Source of the DNA: Pycnococcus provasolii
Taxonomy: Eukaryota; Chlorophyta; Pseudoscourfieldiophyceae; Pseudoscourfieldiales; Pycnococcaceae
DNA length: 64,000 nt
Assembly: GCA_938743325.2 (NCBI GenBank)
Contig: OW568891.1
Coordinates: forward strand, 124,001 to 188,000
Reading direction: 5' to 3'
In this document: positions 56,744-64,000 of the stretch, one piece after another
Layout: each line of letters starts with the position of its first letter
How positions within the stretch are numbered: the stretch's first letter is position 1
The notes under the pieces: model-generated
Told to the model about the DNA's origin: nothing
Database searches by the model: none
The model's input: only the letters and a program-made list of their open reading frames with translations
Position numbers and translations under genes: made by a program

Positions 56744-59700
56744 TCACTGAAAGCCGTACGCGGTATTCCCGTACCCTCCCTGCTGCGGCGGATACGCGGC
56801 ATAAGGCTGCTGCTGCGCATAAGGCTGCTGCTGCGCATAAGGCTGCTGCTGCGCATACGGCTGCTGCTGCGCATATGGCTGCTGCTCAGGCGGTGGCGGT
56901 GGCATGGTGTACTGTGCCTGTGCCGCCGGCGGATACGGGGCTTGCGGGCCAGCTGGAGGGTACACCTGGGCCGTCTGAGCATTGTACGGTGGATTTTGCT
57001 GCGCGTATGATCCGTCAGCCATCTGCTGCTCCTGGTACGCACCGGTTCCATATTGACTCATGCCCATCTCGGCCATCTGCACATTTGCACCGCCCTGCAT
57101 GCCAGGGGCACCATATCCATACGCCTGATTCGGCGACATCTGGAACTGACTGGCTCCGTCGCTCTCGGAATTGCCGCGCATGAATTTGCACAGGAAGAAT
57201 GTTAAACCAGTCAACAAAAGTGCACCGGCAACAGCACCGACGATACCGCCAATCAGCGCGGTGTTGTCATCGCCCTTTTTACCTTTACCCGGCGGCGACG
57301 ACATCATCGTAGGCGGGGGCGGCGGCGAGCTGGCCGAAGACGTCGTTGAGCCTGTAGTAACTGGCGCGCCTGCCGCCGTCGTCGTCGCCGCCGCCGCTGT
57401 CGTCGTCTCACCGGGTACAAGCGGCGGTGGTGGCGGCGGCGGCGGTGGCGGCGGTGGCGGCGAAAAGTCCACAAAGTGAAGTGCCACAAACTCGCCGCCG
57501 CCAGTGGAGGTGCACTGCACAGAAGTAGCATCCACGCTCTTCGTGGTAACCGAAGTGCCGCTGCATGTCTCGTCGCTATCGCCTCGAAGCTCCTCGCCAT
57601 CGACGCAACGGCAAACAACTTGTCCACCCGTAGCATCGTTTTCAATCGGGATTGTCAGCAAAATCGTTCCTGATCCAGCGCTTTCGCCGCTCTTAACTTC
57701 TACTTTCGTGATGCCCGAGACGATACGCGATGTCGCAACCCCAGGTACAATAGCACCCGCACCGCCGAGCGAGGTTTCGAGCAGACTGGCATCGGAGACG
57801 TACTCCAGAGTCAGGTCGACGACATCTGGGCAAGGCGTCGTGTCGTTCACCGAGCACGTGTACGCCTCAAATGCAGCCTCCGGGTTACGAGCAGCAAGGT
57901 CAAGGAGGCGGCGTCGCTGCAGGTGACGGTACCGGCGCTTGCTGGAGGCGAATGCCATCTTCGCTCCCTGGAGTGCCGACGCGTAGCGCTTGCCAACCAT
58001 CATTCCCATGCCTGTGCCAGGATTGATAGAAATGATCGGATCATCGGGCGTTGCACCACGCAAAAATGATACCTGCAGCGCGGAGAGACTGTCCTTGATC
58101 AGTTCCATCTTTTTGCTTGCATCTGCCTTGTCCGCTGAGGACGGGCCGCTGGCGTCTGATGTAGAATTCGTGGCGCTGGCATTCGACTCGGAGTTTTGCT
58201 TCGTGATCGCGCCAAGAGTGTCGCCGAGCACGCCGAGCAACGCACCCGCCGTGTCAACACTAGCCTCACCACCACCGCGTGTGAGCAGATTGGTCGTCGC
58301 CTTCATCGTGTCGAGCATCTTGCCAGCGGTTTCCTTGCTCAGCTTCGAGCCTGCTAGCGACTTCGCAGCCTCAACCACGAGCGCAGGGTCAACGGAAGAT
58401 GACGAAGCATCCGAGCTCACCTCCTGATTCACGACGTCAAGGAGCGAGGTGACGGCGCTCTCCGCCACCTCCGCAGCCTTGTTGGAAGTCGTGCCGTTCG
58501 CACTAGCTGACGTCGACATTTGAATGGCCTGGCCAAGGGCGAGCGCAGATTGAAGAATCGAGCCCGCATCCTGCGCACTCTTTGATGCCTCCAAGATGGA
58601 ATTCGCATCATCCAGCAACGAGTCGTCAATCTTGTCTGGATTCTTCACCGTGACATTGTAATCCACACAGGCACGAGCGCCATTCTTGTCGACGGCACAT
58701 GCAAACGCTGTTCGCATGAAGCTATTCTTCTCGGAACCGGCGGGCAGCTTGACCGTTGCACTCGTCGCGGGACTTGCCTTCACCAAAGGAATTTGCCGTC
58801 CGGACTCCGTCTTGTAGCCAAACTCGTACTGCAGGTCGCTCACACCGCCATCATCTTTGAACGCTGATGCGCGAATCGAAAATTCCGTAATCTGTGCCTG
58901 ACCTTCCGCAGGGTCCACCGTGGCGCACGATATGCCATCCGTGGGATCGCGGTCACATCGTGGCGCTTGATTGACCAGAACATCAATTCCAGTCGTGTAG
59001 TTCAGTGATCCTCGGCTCAGCGTCACGTCGAAGGACGGCAGCAGCAACATCGCGGGAAGAGGTGATGGGAAAAAGGACGCCGGCACGGTGAGGTAGCGCC
59101 CGGAAACCTTTTCCTTGGTTGCATTTAACAACCGTTGCGGTTCGGCCGCGAATGTCCATCCCACACTAACTCCTGCCTGTGACATTTTGTCAGCCATGCT
59201 CACGCGCAGACGCAGGCGCTTCTTCGGGTTATGCGGAACTACACAGTCGCTCGTGTACCTGCCGGTGCCAGGACACCATCGCTCGACAATTCCAACTGGA
59301 AGGCCCTGTGCACCCTGCACAACGCGAATGTTGATCGCCTGCGCCACCGGTGTGGAAGTTCCTTTCGACATCGTGACGCCGAAAGTGTAAACTTTGCCAG
59401 CTTCAAGTGGAGACGAGGTCGCACTTGCATTCACGATGTAGCAGCTGGATGCTCCCTCAGGGCAATCTGCATCTAATTCGGAGCTGAAGCCGGCGATCAG
59501 CGGCACGCCATCCGCATCCGTGCACGTCCAATTGTATACCGGCTGAACCTTTTTAATCGTGCCCGTTGGGTCATCAGGGTCTATACCCGAGGCAACAATC
59601 GTGATTGGCTGGTCATTGCGCACCGTTCTTGTGCCGCCAAGGACGCCGAGCTTCAGACGAAGAGGGGAAGTAAGAGCAGAGATGGTTGCCGTGGAATTTG

Positions 59701-62700
59701 TCATTGCAGTTTCGCCATTGTAATTTGCTAGTAATGACAGTGAGTAATTTGTGCCTGGTGAAAGGAAACCTTCTGGAATGCGAAGCCTGGTAGCATCCGA
59801 ACCGAGCGCCTGCAACTGAGCGTTCAATACGTCCTTATTGGGGCCCGAAAGCACTGTCCAGTTGTAGCTAATCTTCTTGGCAACGTCACACATGGATGCA
59901 ATGTCCACGGACGACATCACGGTATACCCGTTACTTGCGTAGAAGCTGACATCCGATTCAACAAGCTGTACGGGTGGTTTATCGGACGACGATTCCTTGC
60001 GGAAACAGTGTTCAGCCGCATCACTCAAGTTTGTGAGAGCGGACGATGCCGAAACACGCACGCACCAATCACCCGCTGCGATGTCGTCGGGAATCTTCAA
60101 AAACGTTTTTGTTGATTTTGTTGCGTCTGCCAGGGCACCATCGAGTGTTGACGAAGATGTCGGCGACTTCGTCACTGTCCACGTAAGATTCGAAAGCACG
60201 CGCCCGGTTGGATCGTACGATGCTCCCGCATCGAGAACCTTCGAGGATCTTCGCGTTGTCTTGCCTGTGCATTCGGCTAGAATGACGCTTGGCCCACGTA
60301 GCGACGCAATGGGAGCCTCCTTGGCATCTGGATGCCCCACGGCTACAGTTTTATTTGCGTCGAAGTCGCGCCCACTTTCGTCTTTCAGCTGCCCACCATT
60401 CTCAAGCAGCGCAAGGCTTTGGCCAGCTTGAAGCGATGCATCGATGCCAAGATTGACCTTAAGTTCCTTTCCGCTTGACGTGAGCCGGCAATATGAGCCA
60501 ATGCCGAGCATCGACGCCGAGGCAGCGTCGAACACACGCTTCGCCGATACTATGCCCGACCTGAATCGCTCTGCAGATACCTCGAGCGAAATTGTGACAT
60601 ACCGATAGTCGTTCGAGAAGGTTGCCTTGTCCATGGCAGGAACCTTCACAGGCCTACAGAATCCGTAGCATTTAGTATACTTGATTGCGGACGTAATAAC
60701 AGTCTTGCTGTTATCACACTCCATTTTCCTGCAAGACTTGTCCTCAATGCATGCATACCCGGGTTCGGAGCACTTGTCGTCCGCAGTTGTGCATGTTCCG
60801 CTGTTTACTTCGCTTATGTAACTTTCGAACCGATCGCAGACTGCTGTACAGACTCCTGGGCACTCGCCAAGACTAGTGAATCCCGTGTCTGCATCGCAGC
60901 TTTCTTTAGCGGCGCACACGCCACCCTTGGCACGTGCGCATGTGCCCACCGAGCAGTCTTTTGACGAAACGCATTCAGAACCAGTGCCAGACGGTGCCGT
61001 GACGTTACCGGCGGTCGTCGAGTACGTGGTACTAGCGTTGGTGCTTGCCGTAGCCTTCACTACCACGTCTTCGTCGCACAAGTCCTGGTCCTTAATGCAC
61101 GACGGCGTGCACATGCCCACCATTTTGCAAAATGCATATGGACGCGACGCAAGTTCTGGATTACGCATCAAGTTGGGCGTGATTCTTGCGCATGCTGCCA
61201 TCTGAGCATAGTCGCCGGTTTCTGTCGCATCGCGCAGGCATTCGCGCTTTATTTCATTCCCAATGTACGTCGCCTTTGCACCGTCCATCATGTCCTCGCT
61301 CAGTTGCATCGAAGGGGCCACGACGTTTTTCCATAGATCATTGAGTGTAGCAGCCGTTCGAGCACAGTCCGCACAGTCGGCACACTTCGATTCACAGCGT
61401 TTTGCTAAGTGACATTCGGGGAAAATCTCACACCCAAGTTTCGTCGACTTGCCGTCGCAGTAGTCATTCTTCAATTCGCAAATTCCTGACCCGCTATTCA
61501 TCTCGCACCGACGATCGGCGCTGCACTTAAGTTCTATTTCGTAAAGGCTAAGTGGATTTCCCTCACACGTCCTTTCTTCGTGGTAGATCGAGCATGGATT
61601 TCCCGGAAGCGGCATGCATGCAGACGTCAAACTGCATGAATCGCTTGCACCGCATGCCTTATCGTCAAGCAACTGGCACTGCTTCATGTCTTCGTCAATG
61701 GCAAGCGGGTGTGATACCATCACAGGATCGCGGTGAATCGATTTAGCGCCCGATCGCGTCTGCAACGCGTGTCGCTGCCACTTCACAGGTTCTCCACCGA
61801 GCATTTTCCACGTCGTTGTGTTCAGCAATCGTACGCAGAACACTTGAGGAAAACAAACCTCTGTTCCCGTGGAATGTATCTGATTGAACACATCTTCCAT
61901 CTCCGATTCCGCGTCAAATGGAAATTCAATTGCAAAGGCAGGATGTGTTGCATTTTTGGAGATATCCACCGACTTGACGACAACACGATGACCCGCTCCT
62001 GTTGCGATAGGGTATATCATGCTCTGAATGCCGTCAACTGTGAGAGCCTGCTCCATCGAAGTGGCATTCATCGTGAAGTTCAAGATCTGTACAGACTGTT
62101 GAAGTAATATCGTCTTTCCAGGCGTTGGTCGCGGCAACGGGAAAAGGTCTTTCACATTTTCTGGGTATATCCTGGTCAAATTCATCATCATACCAGAAAT
62201 ATCCACGCCGCTGGGCGAAGCATTGGCTAATTGCTCGCATTTATCGATGGCTCCCGTGACGACAGCAAAACAGTCGGCATTCCAATAAGCAGAAGTAGAG
62301 ACACCTGGGCACGACGGGTTTTGAACCTCGCAGGCGCTGTCGAACTTCGATACGTATTGCATGCACTCGGAGCATTGCAAATCGCGATTGCCCTTTAGGC
62401 TTTGTAGGGTTGTCGCATTTAAGTGCGTCAACCCTTTTGCGCCTTCGCAATTCTTCTCCGCCTGTTGAAAAACAATTTCGCATTTCCTCGAGCACATGTC
62501 TTCGAGCGGCGAACCAAAGCAAGCAGCCTGGAGTTCACGACCAGAGACTGCGCACGCATTGCAGCTATTATTCAACATTTTTTCAGCTTCCTTAAACATC
62601 GTCGAATTTCCGCAATCTGATTTCAGCTCATCTATTGCTTTACTGCACTTGTTGTTGCAAATGGCGTTGGCAGCTTCTGTCTCATTCGACCCGGGCTTAG

Positions 62701-64000
62701 CTTCGCACGATGTCTGAATTGCAGAGGAAACTTTCGTCATGCATTCCGAGCCTCCCGAGCACATCTGCTCCTGCATTCCTTGAAATGTTGTGAATTGGCT
62801 TGTGGCGTTGCGGTAAGTGTCATCCTTCGGACACTTTTCCATGATGCCTTTCACGAGACTTACACAGGGCACTGAGCACAATTGTGAGTAGCCCATGTCG
62901 CCTGATCCTGACGATGTGCTGTTGGACGCCATGCAAGCACTTTGCATCTGCAGCAGATCCTTGCCGCAAGGAGTACACGTCTTGTCGATGCTTGCTTTGA
63001 ACTGCGATACAATCTCGCTTCCGGAGCATATCCTCATTCCCTCAGAAAGAGTGTCCTGGCACTTACTCGAGCACATGGAATCTGGACTGCCGGCGAAGCA
63101 GCTCAACGACGCATTTGCAATAAACATGCTGCACTCAACACTGACCTGATCTTGCCTCGACTTCTTAAATGCATCGTAATTCTCCAGCAGAATGTCGGAT
63201 TGCTTTTCCGTGAGCTCGTATGGTCTAACTTCTAGCACCTGCAACACCAGAGATTTGGAATCTTTCGTAAGGGTTATATCGGGCTTCGTTGCATTCAATG
63301 TCTCAAGTGCTTGACCAGCCTTTGAGAACGCAGAAGCTCCTTGACTGTTGGCGTTCATTTTCGTTCCAAGAACAACCATCAAAGTCTTGTTGCTCTCAGC
63401 CACAAGATGACGCTTGTGCGTCATCTTGTCCACCCAACCGCCGTAAAACACCATTTGCTCTATCTTCGCTGCACTCCTTTCACTTTCAGTGACATTTGCG
63501 AACGCGGCCTTGTCTGCCTCCGGTATGAGTAGTGCCTCCAGATCAAAGTTGTCTACAGTACCACTCTTAACTTCAAAAGTCCATACAGAAATTCCACGAA
63601 GGGTCAATTCAGAATCGGCTAACCCGCTCAAAGCACCGCTGGCGGTTGCGTTGCATACTCGCTTCGCAAGGCGAATCACGTGGCTATACGCCGCCTCGAA
63701 AAAGCCACCTTTTCCAGAGTAGTAATTGTACGGGTACCAGTTGTAGTTCATCTCCGGGTACATGTCCGAAATTGAAGCAATGCCCTGACCAGGGAACGGA
63801 GAGCTGCCGTAGCCATCGCCCTCGCCAGGGTACGGAGAGCTGCCGTAGCCATCGCCCTCGCCAGGGTGCGGAGAGCTGCCGTAGCCATCGCCCTCGCCAG
63901 GGTACGGAGAGCCGCCCATCATCGCCTTCGACACCTGTTCAGACAAACACGTCAGCAGATTCTCGCCACTCTTCGACTCGCATGGCTCGCCGTCAAAGCC
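56744..64000 (-). CDS. Giant Cys-rich, REJ-like single-pass receptor (5' end outside window)
   Basis: More than 2,400 residues, open through the right edge, so the N terminus lies beyond it. Order: four 12-residue PYPGEGDGYGSS repeats (63770-63915), an N-glycosylation-rich region, then several Cys modules of about 85-95 residues (CSSKCQDTLSEGMRIC, CNNKCSKAIDELKSDC, CSRKCEIVFQQAEKNC). A second Cys-rich region follows (CESKCADCADCARTA; CSVGTCARAKGGVCAAKESC). A REJ/PKD-like part is next: VLDAGASYDPTGRVLSNLTW and YNWTVLSGPNKDVLNAQLQ, as in polycystin-1 ectodomains. Then a helical linker, a Cys pair region before GEFVALHFVDFSP (possibly GPS-like), poly-Pro and Thr-rich stalk, one membrane helix (LIGGIVGAVAGALLLTGLTF) and a cytosolic Tyr/Gln tail with PYAQQQ repeats. 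Surface receptor or wall sensor by architecture; no channel domain. Confidence 0.75.
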   Translation of the reverse strand, partial: GFDGEPCESKSGENLLTCLSEQVSKAMMGGSPYPGEGDGYGSSPHPGEGDGYGSSPYPGEGDGYGSSPFPGQGIASISDMYPEMNYNWYPYNYYSGKGGFFEAAYSHVIRLAKRVCNATASGALSGLADSELTLRGISVWTFEVKSGTVDNFDLEALLIPEADKAAFANVTESERSAAKIEQMVFYGGWVDKMTHKRHLVAESNKTLMVVLGTKMNANSQGASAFSKAGQALETLNATKPDITLTKDSKSLVLQVLEVRPYELTEKQSDILLENYDAFKKSRQDQVSVECSMFIANASLSCFAGSPDSMCSSKCQDTLSEGMRICSGSEIVSQFKASIDKTCTPCGKDLLQMQSACMASNSTSSGSGDMGYSQLCSVPCVSLVKGIMEKCPKDDTYRNATSQFTTFQGMQEQMCSGGSECMTKVSSAIQTSCEAKPGSNETEAANAICNNKCSKAIDELKSDCGNSTMFKEAEKMLNNSCNACAVSGRELQAACFGSPLEDMCSRKCEIVFQQAEKNCEGAKGLTHLNATTLQSLKGNRDLQCSECMQYVSKFDSACEVQNPSCPGVSTSAYWNADCFAVVTGAIDKCEQLANASPSGVDISGMMMNLTRIYPENVKDLFPLPRPTPGKTILLQQSVQILNFTMNATSMEQALTVDGIQSMIYPIATGAGHRVVVKSVDISKNATHPAFAIEFPFDAESEMEDVFNQIHSTGTEVCFPQVFCVRLLNTTTWKMLGGEPVKWQRHALQTRSGAKSIHRDPVMVSHPLAIDEDMKQCQLLDDKACGASDSCSLTSACMPLPGNPCSIYHEERTCEGNPLSLYEIELKCSADRRCEMNSGSGICELKNDYCDGKSTKLGCEIFPECHLAKRCESKCADCADCARTAATLNDLWKNVVAPSMQLSEDMMDGAKATYIGNEIKRECLRDATETGDYAQMAACARITPNLMRNPELASRPYAFCKMVGMCTPSCIKDQDLCDEDVVVKATASTNASTTYSTTAGNVTAPSGTGSECVSSKDCSVGTCARAKGGVCAAKESCDADTGFTSLGECPGVCTAVCDRFESYISEVNSGTCTTADDKCSEPGYACIEDKSCRKMECDNSKTVITSAIKYTKCYGFCRPVKVPAMDKATFSNDYRYVTISLEVSAERFRSGIVSAKRVFDAASASMLGIGSYCRLTSSGKELKVNLGIDASLQAGQSLALLENGGQLKDESGRDFDANKTVAVGHPDAKEAPIASLRGPSVILAECTGKTTRRSSKVLDAGASYDPTGRVLSNLTWTVTKSPTSSSTLDGALADATKSTKTFLKIPDDIAAGDWCVRVSASSALTNLSDAAEHCFRKESSSDKPPVQLVESDVSFYASNGYTVMSSVDIASMCDVAKKISYNWTVLSGPNKDVLNAQLQALGSDATRLRIPEGFLSPGTNYSLSLLANYNGETAMTNSTATISALTSPLRLKLGVLGGTRTVRNDQPITIVASGIDPDDPTGTIKKVQPVYNWTCTDADGVPLIAGFSSELDADCPEGASSCYIVNASATSSPLEAGKVYTFGVTMSKGTSTPVAQAINIRVVQGAQGLPVGIVERWCPGTGRYTSDCVVPHNPKKRLRLRVSMADKMSQAGVSVGWTFAAEPQRLLNATKEKVSGRYLTVPASFFPSPLPAMLLLPSFDVTLSRGSLNYTTGIDVLVNQAPRCDRDPTDGISCATVDPAEGQAQITEFSIRASAFKDDGGVSDLQYEFGYKTESGRQIPLVKASPATSATVKLPAGSEKNSFMRTAFACAVDKNGARACVDYNVTVKNPDKIDDSLLDDANSILEASKSAQDAGSILQSALALGQAIQMSTSASANGTTSNKAAEVAESAVTSLLDVVNQEVSSDASSSSVDPALVVEAAKSLAGSKLSKETAGKMLDTMKATTNLLTRGGGEASVDTAGALLGVLGDTLGAITKQNSESNASATNSTSDASGPSSADKADASKKMELIKDSLSALQVSFLRGATPDDPIISINPGTGMGMMVGKRYASALQGAKMAFASSKRRYRHLQRRRLLDLAARNPEAAFEAYTCSVNDTTPCPDVVDLTLEYVSDASLLETSLGGAGAIVPGVATSRIVSGITKVEVKSGESAGSGTILLTIPIENDATGGQVVCRCVDGEELRGDSDETCSGTSVTTKSVDATSVQCTSTGGGEFVALHFVDFSPPPPPPPPPPPPPLVPGETTTAAAATTTAAGAPVTTGSTTSSASSPPPPPTMMSSPPGKGKKGDDNTALIGGIVGAVAGALLLTGLTFFLCKFMRGNSESDGASQFQMSPNQAYGYGAPGMQGGANVQMAEMGMSQYGTGAYQEQQMADGSYAQQNPPYNAQTAQVYPPAGPQAPYPPAAQAQYTMPPPPPEQQPYAQQQPYAQQQPYAQQQPYAQQQPYAAYPPQQGGYGNTAYGFQ

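Overview
The window is nuclear DNA of a unicellular green alga of the prasinophyte grade. The main evidence is six genes for the prasinophyte-type light-harvesting protein Lhcp, each with a short plastid transit peptide and three LHC helices, plus a chlorophyll b reductase (NOL/NYC1 type). The other genes are eukaryotic housekeeping genes (cyclin C, ribosomal protein S21e, zuotin/DNAJC2, an oxysterol-binding protein, Enhancer of polycomb), and a ciliary gene (CFAP53-like) suggests a flagellated ancestry. Genes are GC-rich and mostly intronless. Two GT-AG introns can be placed with fair confidence (40426-40601 and 46730-46907). I cannot name the genus from sequence alone.

Layout. 1-8.2 kb: 3' part of a TRP-family channel, cyclin C, two unrecognised proteins and a large F-box-like protein. 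9.0-18.7 kb: six Lhcp copies encoding the same 225-residue protein, in mixed orientation with two divergent pairs. They are interrupted by a class I/II aminotransferase and a broken or unresolved gene that abuts a telomere-like repeat. 18.9-23.5 kb: three plastid-related genes on the minus strand, namely chlorophyll b reductase, an ankyrin/type I signal peptidase fusion and methionine sulfoxide reductase A. 23.9-30.6 kb: an orphan ORF with a roughly 100-bp tandem duplication, an EF-hand-like protein, cytochrome b5 and DNAJC2. 31.4-38.3 kb: a DEX1-like FG-GAP protein, a protein with three 35-residue repeats, and a long coiled-coil protein. 40.4-43.8 kb: CFAP53-like and an oxysterol-binding protein. 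46.4-51.2 kb: a two-exon membrane protein and a large secreted protein with two seven-unit FG-GAP arrays. 52.7-54.9 kb: RPS21e and Enhancer of polycomb. 55.0-64 kb: a degenerate telomere-like array, a cathepsin-like C-terminal fragment, and a giant Cys-rich/REJ single-pass receptor that runs off the window.

Themes. The photosynthetic block pairs an amplified, homogenised antenna family with an enzyme of chlorophyll b removal, which is needed when such antennae are dismantled. That link is inferred from position and family knowledge. A second theme is the cell surface: three large secreted or membrane proteins carry Thr/Pro-rich linkers and beta-propeller or Cys-rich repeats. A third is interstitial TTAGGG-type repeats at several intergenic sites, twice beside truncated coding sequence, which may mark old breaks or fusions. 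No tRNA, rRNA, CRISPR array or clear transposon was found.
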